Below the pieces are notes generated by a model. It did not search any database and had not been told where the DNA came from. It saw only the letters and a program-made list of their open reading frames with translations. Made by a program: the position numbers and the translations under genes. A stretch of DNA of 64,000 nt from contig NZ_JAWLAR010000001.1 of the NCBI RefSeq assembly GCF_041395345.1, forward strand, positions 1-64,000. Direction: 5' to 3'. The DNA is from Dokdonella sp041395345 (GTDB taxonomy: Bacteria; Pseudomonadota; Gammaproteobacteria; Xanthomonadales; Rhodanobacteraceae). Shown here piece by piece: positions 44,747-53,053 of this stretch (the first letter of the stretch is position 1; every line of letters starts with the position of its first letter).

Positions 44747-44933
44747 GCAGCAGGTTCCGGGACGGACAGTCCGGCGATTTTACACGGCCAGTGCTCGGCC
44801 CCGGACCTTGACTGGCATTTGATTCAGGAAGGACGCCCCGGCGTCGATGCCGCAGCCGACAGCCCGCGATCGTCCGCCCTCGGGCAAGGGCTCCGGGTTA
44901 AACTGGGCAGCGACCCGTTTCGGATGCTTCCTC

Positions 44934-45830
44934 GTGCCCACCACGCTTTCCCAGTCCAGTCTGCCCGGTCTTGAGCTGATTCATCGTGGCAAGGTCCGCG
45001 ATGTCTATGCCTTGCCTGAGGATCAGTTGCTGATCGTTGCGACGGATCGGCTCAGTGCCTTTGACGTGGTTCTGCCTGATCCGATTCCGGGCAAGGGTGA
45101 AATGCTCACGCAGATGTCCAACTTCTGGTTCGCACGGACCGCCAGCGTGATGCCGAACCACCTGACCGACCGACCCGTCCAGGATGTGCTGCCCGATGGC
45201 GTCGATGTCGATCTATATTCGCGGCGCAGCGTGGTCAGCAAGCGGCTGAAGCCGGTACCGTTCGAGGCCATCGTGCGTGGCTACCTTATCGGCTCCGGCT
45301 GGAAGGACTATCAGGCCACCGGTGCATTGTGCGGAATCCCCCTGCCCGCCGGTCTGTCCCAGGCCGAACAGCTCGCCGAGCCGATTTTCACGCCGTCGAC
45401 CAAGGCCGCTGTCGGTGGACACGACGAGAACGTGAGTTTCGATACGGTCGTCGACCAGGTGGGTCGCAGGCTGGCCGAACAGGTGCGTGAGGCAAGCCTG
45501 GCCATCTACCATGCCGCAGCGAATCATGCGGCCAGCTGCGGCATCCTGATTGCTGACACGAAGTTCGAGTTCGGCACCGATAGCGAAGGCAAGCTTTACG
45601 TGATGGATGAAATGTTGACCCCGGATTCTTCGCGCTTCTGGCCAGCGGACGAGTATCGCGTGGGCATCAGCCCGCCGAGTTTCGACAAGCAGTTTGTTCG
45701 CGATTATCTCGAAACCCTGGACTGGAACAAGCAGGCGCCCGGCCCGTCCATCCCAGCGGAAATCATCGAGGGCACGGCGCGCAAGTATGCCGAAGCGCTG
45801 CATCGGCTGGCTGGCATTACGCTGGAGTGA
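44934..45830 (+). CDS. purC: Phosphoribosylaminoimidazole-succinocarboxamide synthase
   Basis: PurC joins CAIR and aspartate with ATP to make SAICAR in purine biosynthesis. The 298-residue protein is of the longer, yeast-like type. It shows HRGKVRDVYALPEDQLLIVA, TDRLSAFDVVLPDPIPGKGE, FEAIVRGYLIGSGWKDYQAT, LIADTKFEFG, and DEMLTPDSSRFWPADEY followed by FDKQFVRDYLE. GTG at 44934 is the likely start, since the conserved region begins about 15 codons later; an upstream in-frame ATG would add unconserved sequence. It precedes a J-domain gene by 12 bases, probably one transcript, and is divergent from the djlA leader ORF. Confidence 0.95.
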   Translation: MPTTLSQSSLPGLELIHRGKVRDVYALPEDQLLIVATDRLSAFDVVLPDPIPGKGEMLTQMSNFWFARTASVMPNHLTDRPVQDVLPDGVDVDLYSRRSVVSKRLKPVPFEAIVRGYLIGSGWKDYQATGALCGIPLPAGLSQAEQLAEPIFTPSTKAAVGGHDENVSFDTVVDQVGRRLAEQVREASLAIYHAAANHAASCGILIADTKFEFGTDSEGKLYVMDEMLTPDSSRFWPADEYRVGISPPSFDKQFVRDYLETLDWNKQAPGPSIPAEIIEGTARKYAEALHRLAGITLE

Positions 45831-45842
45831 TCTGGGCCGACC

Positions 45843-46505
45843 ATGGCAGGAGCAATCGACTTCTTGCGCTTGTATCGGGAGTTCCAGCTCAAGCCTGGAG
45901 CGGATATTGATGACCTCAAGCGCGCCTATCGCCGCCGCGTGTCCCTGGTCCATCCGGATCGCCTCGACGCAAGGGACGCCATTTCGCAGCAGTTGGCCAC
46001 CGAACACTTGCAGAGGTTGACCGCACTCTACGAAGCCGGTGTGCAGTTTCATCGCCAGCATGGGAGGCTGCCCGGTGCCAGCGCCGTGACCGACGTGCAT
46101 GCAATGGCCGATCGGGATGTGCCCGAAGACCGACCCGTGAGACCCGCCGATGCGGGCAAGCATGGGTTGCGCTGGGCCGTCATCGCGGTCCTGCTGGCCG
46201 CTGTCCTCGGCTGGTGGTTGTGGCCGGAAGATATCGAGCAAACGCCTGCGGTGATCCATGCCGCACCGGTCGCCCGCGTGTCTGCACTGGGCTCGCGGCC
46301 AGGCATTCCCGTTTCCGAACAGGCGGGAATCATGGTCGGCATGCGCAAGGAGTCGGTCCTGCGCATCCAGGGCGCACCGGTCATGCGCGATGGCGAGCGC
46401 TGGCTCTACGGGCCTTCCTGGATCCTGTTCCGGGAAGGCAAGGTCGCCGAGTGGTACAGCTCGCCCCTGCATCCGCTCAGAGTCTCAGCGAAGCCGGAGA
46501 AGTAG
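45843..46505 (+). CDS. J-domain protein with membrane helix
   Basis: The product has 220 residues. The N-terminal J domain (about 1-70) carries the HPD motif in RRRVSLVHPDRLDARDAISQ near residue 37. A linker, one membrane helix (LRWAVIAVLLAAVLGWWLWP near 103-122) and a periplasmic C-terminal domain with VGMRKESVLRIQGAPVMRDG and WLYGPSWILFREGKVAEWYS follow. That C-terminal part resembles small lipoprotein-like domains of the SmpA/OmlA type. It sits 12 bases after purC. A DnaK link to an envelope domain is inference. Confidence 0.8.
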   Translation: MAGAIDFLRLYREFQLKPGADIDDLKRAYRRRVSLVHPDRLDARDAISQQLATEHLQRLTALYEAGVQFHRQHGRLPGASAVTDVHAMADRDVPEDRPVRPADAGKHGLRWAVIAVLLAAVLGWWLWPEDIEQTPAVIHAAPVARVSALGSRPGIPVSEQAGIMVGMRKESVLRIQGAPVMRDGERWLYGPSWILFREGKVAEWYSSPLHPLRVSAKPEK

Positions 46506-46572
46506 TTCGGCGGGCCCGTTCCGCTACACTCGATTCTGGTCAGGCCAACATCAGCGAAACGCGGGGTCAGTC

Positions 46573-47037
46573 ATGCGCACCGTCCACGAATGGTTTGGAA
46601 ACTACAGCAAGGATCATCGCAATCCGGTCAACCGTGCGATTCACTGGATCTGCGTACCGGCAATCCTCTGGGCGGTCATGGCTGCGCTATGGGTGATTCC
46701 GGTGCCCGCTGCGATCGGGCGTCCGGGGTTCTGGTGTGGCATCGCCATCGTCGGCGCATTCGCGTTCTACTGGCGCATGTCGCGTACGGTCGGAGCGGCG
46801 ATGCTGCTGGTCTTCGTCGTATTCGGCCTGTCTTGCGAGGCCCTCTATCGCACCGCAGGACCAGCCAGCATGCTCTGGATTGCGGGCAGCGTCTTCGTGC
46901 TGGCCTGGATTGGCCAGTTTATCGGGCATGTCATCGAAGGCGCGCGTCCATCGTTTTTCACCGACCTGGCCTACCTGTTGATCGGGCCGGCCTGGCTGGC
47001 CGGCAAGCTGATGCGACGTCTGAACATTTCGTATTGA
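46573..47037 (+). CDS. DUF962 / Mpo1-like membrane protein
   Basis: The 154-residue protein opens MRTVHEWFGNYSKDHRNPVN and continues with RAIHWICVPAILWAV. It has four membrane helices and the conserved WIGQFIGHVIEGARPSFF. This matches DUF962/YGL010w-Mpo1, whose yeast member is a fatty-acid alpha-dioxygenase using the conserved histidines. The His residues in HRNP, IHW and GHVIEG are present, so an oxidative role on 2-hydroxy fatty acids is possible but unproven in bacteria. The start at 46573 is at the conserved N-terminus; the ribosome binding site is poor. Confidence 0.85.
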   Translation: MRTVHEWFGNYSKDHRNPVNRAIHWICVPAILWAVMAALWVIPVPAAIGRPGFWCGIAIVGAFAFYWRMSRTVGAAMLLVFVVFGLSCEALYRTAGPASMLWIAGSVFVLAWIGQFIGHVIEGARPSFFTDLAYLLIGPAWLAGKLMRRLNISY

Positions 47038-47123
47038 TGCCGCAACCTGCGCAGTCCGCATGAATTGTTGCGCGCTCCACTAGCGCGTCATTCGACCTCG
47101 CGTTCCGGTCCGGAGCAAGACAG

Positions 47124-47822
47124 ATGCACACACACCCAACCGAGTCACATCGAACGGACCGCGTTGGCTGGTTGCGTGCCGCGGTACTCGGCGCCAACGA
47201 CGGCATCGTCTCGACCGCCAGCCTGGTCGTCGGCGTCGCGGCAGCGAATGCGAGCCAGACGCAGATTCTGATCACCGGCGTGGCCGGGCTTGTGGGCGGC
47301 GCCCTTTCGATGGCAGCCGGAGAATATGTGTCGGTCAGCTCCCAGGCCGATACCGAGCGTGCGGATCTTCGCGTCGAACAGCGCGAGCTCGAACAGTTTC
47401 CGCAACAGGAGCTCAAGGAGCTCGCCGGCATCTATGTCAGGCGCGGACTGGATGCCAACCTTGCGAGACAGGTCGCCGAGCAGTTGACCGCACACGATGC
47501 ACTGTCCGCGCATGCACGCGACGAGCTCGGCATCACGCCCGAGCTGCGTGCGCGCCCCCTGCAGGCGGCGGTGTCCTCCGCTGCTGCTTTCGCGACCGGG
47601 GCTGCGATGCCCTTGGCGACCATCCTGCTCGCGCCGGCAGCGCACCGCTTGATGGTCGTGATGGCTTCATCGCTGCTGTTTCTCGGCGTACTCGGTGCCA
47701 CCGCGGCGCGCGCCGGTGGCGCACCGGTACTGCGCGGGGCACTCCGGGTCGTGCTCTGGAGCACCCTGGCCATGGCCGCTACCGCCTGGGTCGGCAGTCT
47801 GTTCGACGTGAGTCTGACCTGA
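47124..47822 (+). CDS. VIT1/CCC1-family iron/manganese transporter
   Basis: The 232-residue protein has five predicted membrane helices. The signature LRAAVLGANDGIVSTASLVV near residues 16-35 and GGALSMAAGEYVSVSSQADT near 57-76 are diagnostic of the vacuolar iron transporter family. The cytosolic metal-binding helix region follows, with ERADLRVEQRELEQFPQQEL. Such proteins move Fe2+ or Mn2+ out of the cytosol in exchange for protons. It is a single gene that ends at a strong hairpin terminator before the converging RND gene. Confidence 0.9.
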   Translation: MHTHPTESHRTDRVGWLRAAVLGANDGIVSTASLVVGVAAANASQTQILITGVAGLVGGALSMAAGEYVSVSSQADTERADLRVEQRELEQFPQQELKELAGIYVRRGLDANLARQVAEQLTAHDALSAHARDELGITPELRARPLQAAVSSAAAFATGAAMPLATILLAPAAHRLMVVMASSLLFLGVLGATAARAGGAPVLRGALRVVLWSTLAMAATAWVGSLFDVSLT

Positions 47823-47826
47823 TCTC

Positions 47827-47858
47827 GCGGACGGATCGAGGGCCGTCGATCCGTCCGC
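47827..47858. terminator. Bidirectional hairpin terminator
   Basis: A perfect 13-bp inverted repeat (GCGGACGGATCGA and its complement) with a six-base loop, GGGCCG, lies 5 bases after the VIT gene and 15 bases before the end of the converging RND gene. It serves both directions; the downstream T-run is short. Confidence 0.75.
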
Positions 47859-47873
47859 TTGCAACAGCGACGA

Positions 47874-50375
47874 TCAGGCGATCTTCTCGGTTGGCCGCAG
47901 CAGCCAGCGGCACAGCGCTGGCAGGAACACGATGGCGGCAATCATGTTGACCACGAACATGAAGGTCAGCATGACGCCCATGTCGGCCTGGAATTTCAGG
48001 TCCGAGAACACCCACGTACCGACACCGACAGCCAGGGTCAGTGCGGTATAGAAGATCGCGATTCCGGTCGTCTTCAGCGAAGCGAAGTAGGCCTCGGTCA
48101 ACGGCTTGCCCGCCTGCAGGGACTCGTTCATGCGCGCGAAGATGTAGATGCCATAGTCGACGCCGATACCGACACCGAGCGCGACGACGGTCAGCGTATT
48201 GATCTTCATGCCGATATCCAGATAGACCATCAATGCGTGGCCCAGCTCGGTGACGAGAACCAGAGGCAGGACTATGCATAGCGCCGCGCGCGGACTGCGG
48301 AAGCTGATCAGGCACATCAGGAACACGGCGGCGTACAACATGTAGAGGATCAGGCGCTTGACCGCACGCACCTCGTCGTTGATCGCCGCCATGACACCCA
48401 CATTGCCGGTGGCCAGACGCAGGTTGACCTGGTGCAATCCTTCTTCGGGTACGTCGCCACTGGCCGTCTGTTCGGCAAGCTGCATGCGCAGATTCACATC
48501 CGGACCATGCCAGGCATTGTTCTCCTCGCGGAACTTCTTCACCGCGGCGACGACCCGATCGATCGTCGTGGCTCGATGGTCGGTAAGAAAGGCCATGATC
48601 GGCATCGCGCTGCAGTCGGCATTGAGCAGGCCGGTGTCTGTTTCAAAGCCCTGGGTCGCGAGGCGCAGGGTGTCGGAATCTCGCGGCAGGACGCGCCAGC
48701 GGATATTGCCTTCGTTCCAGCCTGCGTTGACGACCTTGGCGGCCATCGGCAGGGTCATGACCTGGGCCACGCCCTCGACATTGCGCAAATGCCAGGCGAA
48801 ACGGTCGACCAGCTCCATGTAGGGATAGCTGTTCGTGCAACCTGACGGCGGGCCTTCGGCAATGACGCTGATGATGTCGACGCCCAGTGCGAACTTGTCG
48901 CTGATCAGGACGGCATCCTGGTTGTAGCGTGCATCCGGGCGCAGTTCAGCGACTCCCTTCTGCGCATCGCCAATCATGACCTTCTCGCCATAGCGCTCGG
49001 CCACGAACCAGACCGCGATGCCGATGACAAGAATGATCGCCGCCGGCACGGGACGGCTGAATTTGGCCAGCACGGTCCAGATCTTGTCGAACTGGGTCAG
49101 TTGTCGCAGGCGGTAGGCGCGCTTGCGTGGCAGGTTGCGCAGGCGTGTGTACGAAAGCAGGACGGGCAGCAGCACCAGATCGGTGAGCACGGTCAGTGCA
49201 ACACCGATGGTGGCGGTGATGGCCAGCTCGAAAATGATCCGGATCGGAATCACCAGAATTGCCGCGAAACCGATGCAACCCGCGGCCAGAGCCACCGAGC
49301 CGGGGATGAGCAGGGCGCGGAACGCGCTTCGTGCGGCGGTCTCGGAATCGACGCCCGTGCGATGGCTGAGTTCTTCGGGCGTGCCTTCCTCAAGTCCGCC
49401 GAAGAATATCTCGCCGCGGTACCGGTTGATCATCTGCTCGCCGTGGCTCACCGCTATGGCGAATATCAGGAACGGTGTCAGCATGTTCATCGGGTCGATG
49501 CCGAAGCCAAGCAGGCGCAGTGCGCCGAGCATCCAGATCACCGAAATCAACGCGCAGAAGACGGTCAGCGAAGCAAGCTTGACCGAAGAGGAATAGATGA
49601 AGAGCAATAGCCAGGTGAAGGCTATGGTCAGGCCAAAGAACCAGATGACCGACTGGGCGCCGGCGGTAATGTCGCCGACCATCTTGGCGAAGCCGATGAT
49701 CGCTACCGTGGTGTTTTCGTTTTCGTACTTGGCGCGGATCTCATCGAGCTGAATGGCGATCTTGTTGTAGTCGACCTTGACGCCCTGCTCCGGATTTTCC
49801 GGAACCAGGTCGACCCAGATCATCGCTCCCGAGAAATCCTTGGCGACCAGTCGGCCGACAATGCTGGCCTTCTCCATGTTCGCCTTGATCGTGGCGAACT
49901 GCTCCGGTGTGGCGTCGAATCCTTCGCTGTTCGGCGTGAAATCCTGGGGGATGACGTTGCCACCGGCAAAGCCGTCCTCGACGACTTCGACGAAGCGCAC
50001 ATTCGGCGTGAAGATCGAGCGCACCCTCGCCTCATCGACACTGTCGATGGCCTTGGCGTCCTGGGTGATGTTCTCCATCGTCTGGAAGAACGGCAGGTTG
50101 AACATGTCGCCGTTCTTGTCCATGACCGCGATGAGCACGCGGTTGGCACCGCCGAACTCCTGCTCGTAGTCGATGAAGGTCTGCATGTACTCGTGCTGGA
50201 GCGGAATCTGCTTCTTGAACCCCGCATCCACGCGCAATTGTGCGGCGAAGTAGGTCAATACGATGGTGACAATCGCGAACAGGATGAGGACTATCGGTCG
50301 GCTACCGAACACGAGGCGCTCGGCGCCGCGGTGGAATGCGTTGGGTTGCTTGTTGCTGGAACTGCCTGCGCTCAT
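47874..50375 (-). CDS. RND-superfamily (MMPL-type) transporter
   Basis: The 833-residue inner-membrane protein has the two-fold RND layout. Helix 1 is at about 22-42, and a periplasmic loop (about 45-250) and a helix bundle follow with AIAVSHGEQMINRYRGEIFF. A second periplasmic loop (about 475-660) and a second bundle contain ELGHALMVYLDIGMKINTLT and VALGVGIGVDYGIYIFARMN. It belongs to the MMPL/hydrophobe-amphiphile-like branch that moves lipids or hydrophobic compounds; the substrate is unknown. GGGGACACC precedes the ATG at 50375. It is the last gene of a cluster with YCF48, DUF1329, DUF1302 and a lipase-like lipoprotein. Confidence 0.9.
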   Translation of the reverse strand: MSAGSSSNKQPNAFHRGAERLVFGSRPIVLILFAIVTIVLTYFAAQLRVDAGFKKQIPLQHEYMQTFIDYEQEFGGANRVLIAVMDKNGDMFNLPFFQTMENITQDAKAIDSVDEARVRSIFTPNVRFVEVVEDGFAGGNVIPQDFTPNSEGFDATPEQFATIKANMEKASIVGRLVAKDFSGAMIWVDLVPENPEQGVKVDYNKIAIQLDEIRAKYENENTTVAIIGFAKMVGDITAGAQSVIWFFGLTIAFTWLLLFIYSSSVKLASLTVFCALISVIWMLGALRLLGFGIDPMNMLTPFLIFAIAVSHGEQMINRYRGEIFFGGLEEGTPEELSHRTGVDSETAARSAFRALLIPGSVALAAGCIGFAAILVIPIRIIFELAITATIGVALTVLTDLVLLPVLLSYTRLRNLPRKRAYRLRQLTQFDKIWTVLAKFSRPVPAAIILVIGIAVWFVAERYGEKVMIGDAQKGVAELRPDARYNQDAVLISDKFALGVDIISVIAEGPPSGCTNSYPYMELVDRFAWHLRNVEGVAQVMTLPMAAKVVNAGWNEGNIRWRVLPRDSDTLRLATQGFETDTGLLNADCSAMPIMAFLTDHRATTIDRVVAAVKKFREENNAWHGPDVNLRMQLAEQTASGDVPEEGLHQVNLRLATGNVGVMAAINDEVRAVKRLILYMLYAAVFLMCLISFRSPRAALCIVLPLVLVTELGHALMVYLDIGMKINTLTVVALGVGIGVDYGIYIFARMNESLQAGKPLTEAYFASLKTTGIAIFYTALTLAVGVGTWVFSDLKFQADMGVMLTFMFVVNMIAAIVFLPALCRWLLRPTEKIA

Positions 50376-50385
50376 GGTGTCCCCG

Positions 50386-51543
50386 TTACTTGGGCTGGAA
50401 GCGACTGAGGCCATTCTCGCTGGCGATCAGCAGCTCACCGTCGTTGCCGATCGGCTGAACACCGGCGATGACGCCGGCTGCGTTGTCCGTTGCGGCCTGC
50501 AGTGCAGCGCCTGGGTTTGCGCGATGCAGGATGATCCCGTTGGCACCAACGATGACGAGACCGCCGTTGTCGAGGCTCTTGCCCCCCATCAGGCTCAACT
50601 CGCTCCCGGTGGGGATTTCATTCCAGGTGACACCGAGGTCCGTTGATTCGAAAACATGACCGCGCAGGCCGAAGGCAACCACGCGCTGATCCTCGAAGCC
50701 GACAACGCCGAACATGGAACCATCGTAGGGCAGCTGTGAGCGTGTCCAGGACAGGCCACCGTCTGTCGAACGGAAAACGGCGCCACGCTCGCCAACGATG
50801 ACCAGCCCCCCGCTTCCGGTTCGCGCAATGCCGTTCAGATGCGGATCGGCTTCCATGCCGATCGTCAGCTCGGCATCGCTGAACACCGAGCTGCCGAGAT
50901 CATTGTCGTCGTGCAACCCATCTGCTGCGAGGTCGTCTTCGATCTCGAGATCGTCGGCCATTGTCGGATCGGTTTCTTCATCCGCCTGACCGGAGGGGAT
51001 GCGCAGGCCATTCCAGGTCTTGCCGCCATCATTGGTCGTGAGAAACATCGCATAGGCACCGATGGCCATGCCATTGTTGGCGTCAGTGAAGAGCACGTCG
51101 AGAAAGGGCGCGCCCTGACGCAGGTCGTAGGGATCAATGCCTTCGCCCGGTTGACCGCGCGGATCGCGCCGCTGGATTTCCCAGTTCTCGCCACCGTCGG
51201 CACTGTGCAGGATGACACCGTCGTGGCCGACCGCCCAGACCTGATTGCCCACGGCGGAGACGGCTGTCAGGGTGCTGCGCAGCGGAACGCCGGCGGACTG
51301 GGTCCACTCATTGCCATCCGCTGAAATCATCACTTCGCCACGCTCGCCCACGGCGATGAAACGGTCACCGCTTCGGGTGATGTCGAGCATCGTCGCCTTG
51401 CTCGCCAGCGGCAGCATCTCGGCCGGTCGATCGAGCGGGTCGGCCGGGAGGTTTGCCGATTCCTCTGCGTGAGCTGCCAGGGACATCGATAGCGCCGTCA
51501 GCGCCAGGGCTGCGGCCGCGAGGCCTGGATTGAAGCGCTGCAT
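50386..51543 (-). CDS. Exported YCF48/BNR-repeat protein
   Basis: The 385-residue protein has a signal peptide (about 1-26, ending AHA) and a beta-propeller of YCF48/HCF136 and BNR-type blades. Examples are VWAVGHDGVILHSADGGENW near 105-124, MFLTTNDGGKTWNGLRIPSG near 168, and VIVGERGAVFRSTDGGLSWT. An acidic insert (DDLEIEDDLAADGLHDDNDL) lies near residue 201. Such proteins are often paired with MMPL transporters and thought to act as periplasmic assembly or gating partners. Its stop lies 10 bases before the RND start, so the two are tightly linked. Confidence 0.85.
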   Translation of the reverse strand: MQRFNPGLAAAALALTALSMSLAAHAEESANLPADPLDRPAEMLPLASKATMLDITRSGDRFIAVGERGEVMISADGNEWTQSAGVPLRSTLTAVSAVGNQVWAVGHDGVILHSADGGENWEIQRRDPRGQPGEGIDPYDLRQGAPFLDVLFTDANNGMAIGAYAMFLTTNDGGKTWNGLRIPSGQADEETDPTMADDLEIEDDLAADGLHDDNDLGSSVFSDAELTIGMEADPHLNGIARTGSGGLVIVGERGAVFRSTDGGLSWTRSQLPYDGSMFGVVGFEDQRVVAFGLRGHVFESTDLGVTWNEIPTGSELSLMGGKSLDNGGLVIVGANGIILHRANPGAALQAATDNAAGVIAGVQPIGNDGELLIASENGLSRFQPK

Positions 51544-51599
51544 GCGGGTTACCTGTGCTTGGCGGGCGGCCTGATAAGGCTGCCCTGTTTGTCCAACAG

Positions 51600-51632
51600 G
51601 CCGCCGACTTCCTTGCGGGAAGGCCGGCGGCA
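51600..51632 (-). promoter_or_regulatory. Strong hairpin between DUF1329 and YCF48 genes
   Basis: In the minus-strand transcript GCCGCCGGCCTTCC pairs with GGAAGTCGGCGGC around a short CGCA loop, with one bulged base, just after the DUF1329 stop codon. No T-run follows. It may act as an attenuator or as a processing/stability element that lowers or separates expression of the two 3' genes. Confidence 0.5.
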
Positions 51633-51650
51633 GACACATGGAGGCAGAAC

Positions 51651-53042
51651 TTACTGGATGCCGCGCTGGCGCAGGGACTGCGGCGAGAACATGGCCGGAG
51701 TCGTCTGGAACGAGAAGTCGTACATCTCGTCCTGGTTGTCGAGACCCACCGAAATATAGCGTCCGGATTTCAGATCGTGATGATCCTCGAGGGTCGACCA
51801 GAACACCGGCACATCGTAGTAGTTGACGCTCGGTGCCTCGGAGTAGCGCCAGAGCTCGAGCTGTGCATCGTAGTGATCGGTGGTCAGGATCTGCCAGCTG
51901 TCCTCGTCGAGATAGAACGTGCGACGCGGATTGATGTGGCGCTGGCCGGGGCGCAAGGTTGCCTCGACGACATAGACGCGATGCAGCTCGTAGCGCAGGT
52001 AGTCCGGATCGACATAACCCGGCTTGAGCAGATCTTCGACCTTGGTATCGGAACTGTGTGCCTTGTACGAATTGTACGGGACATACATTTCGCGCTTGCC
52101 AACCAGCTTGTACTGGAAGCGGTCCAGCGAACCGTTGAACATGTCGGTCATGTCCGTCGTACGCAGGTTGTCTGCGGCGGTGCCGGGGTTGTCGTAGGCG
52201 ATGTTCGGCGCACGACGCACACGTCGCTGACCGGGATTGTAGACCCAGGCCTGGCGCGGTCCGATCTCGGAGTTCAGGGTTTCATGGACGAGCAGGATCT
52301 GGCCGGCGAGACGCGGCGGAGAAATCACTTCCTGGAAGAAGTAGATCAGGACGTTGTTGATTTCCTCGAGCGTGGCGCCCTGCCGATAGTAGAGGCCCAG
52401 CAGCTCTTCCTTGATCTTGACCAGGACATACTTGCCGCTTGCCGTTACCGGCGCCTGGGTGGACCAGCGTCGTGCAGACACGCCCTTGTACTTGAGCTTG
52501 TGGTTCCAGATCGCCTGTGGCCCGGCTATCAGGGGATCGCTGCTCAGAATCGGGAATGGAATGCCTTCTGCGACGTTGCTGACGCCGTCGCCTTTTTCGC
52601 CGCCGACCAGCTCACCGGTGGTGGCATTCTTGATGGTCATCTCGTAGGTGCGCTGCGGATTGGATGCCGAGCGCCGGGTTGGATAGACGATCATCTTCCA
52701 TTCCGGGTACTTGGCAAACATGGCCTGCTGCCCGACCGAGAGCTTGTCCCCGTACTCCTTGTAGTTCTGCGCCGTGATCGTGAACAGCGGCTTGTCGGCG
52801 GCATAGGGATCAAGATGGTGCATGCCTACCTTGTAGCCCGCGGGCGGTTGGGTGATGCCACCGGTCCAGGCCGGAATCGTGCCATCGGCATTGCCGGCGC
52901 GCTCGGCGCCCATGGGCGTCAGCGGTGTTCCGGTGACGCCGAGTTTTTTCGCTTCCTCGGCACTGACCTTCGCGACCGCGGCATTGGCCATCAACGCGGT
53001 GGCGATGACAATGGCGAGTCCTGCAGTTTTCATGATTCTCAT
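51651..53042 (-). CDS. DUF1329 periplasmic protein
   Basis: The 463-residue exported protein has a signal peptide (about 1-25) and the DUF1329 signatures TIPAWTGGITQPPAGYKVGM near 53-72, VYPTRRSASNPQRTYEMTIK, GQRRVRRAPNIAYDNPGTAA, and RTFYLDEDSWQILTTDHYDA. The family has been proposed to bind lipids with an LolB-like fold and is recurrently encoded with DUF1302 porin-like barrels and MMPL transporters. The start at 53042 follows GAGGG with eight bases spacing; an ATG at 53033 is an alternative. It lies 11 bases after DUF1302. Confidence 0.88.
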   Translation of the reverse strand: MRIMKTAGLAIVIATALMANAAVAKVSAEEAKKLGVTGTPLTPMGAERAGNADGTIPAWTGGITQPPAGYKVGMHHLDPYAADKPLFTITAQNYKEYGDKLSVGQQAMFAKYPEWKMIVYPTRRSASNPQRTYEMTIKNATTGELVGGEKGDGVSNVAEGIPFPILSSDPLIAGPQAIWNHKLKYKGVSARRWSTQAPVTASGKYVLVKIKEELLGLYYRQGATLEEINNVLIYFFQEVISPPRLAGQILLVHETLNSEIGPRQAWVYNPGQRRVRRAPNIAYDNPGTAADNLRTTDMTDMFNGSLDRFQYKLVGKREMYVPYNSYKAHSSDTKVEDLLKPGYVDPDYLRYELHRVYVVEATLRPGQRHINPRRTFYLDEDSWQILTTDHYDAQLELWRYSEAPSVNYYDVPVFWSTLEDHHDLKSGRYISVGLDNQDEMYDFSFQTTPAMFSPQSLRQRGIQ

Positions 53043-53053
53043 TGGTCGTACCC

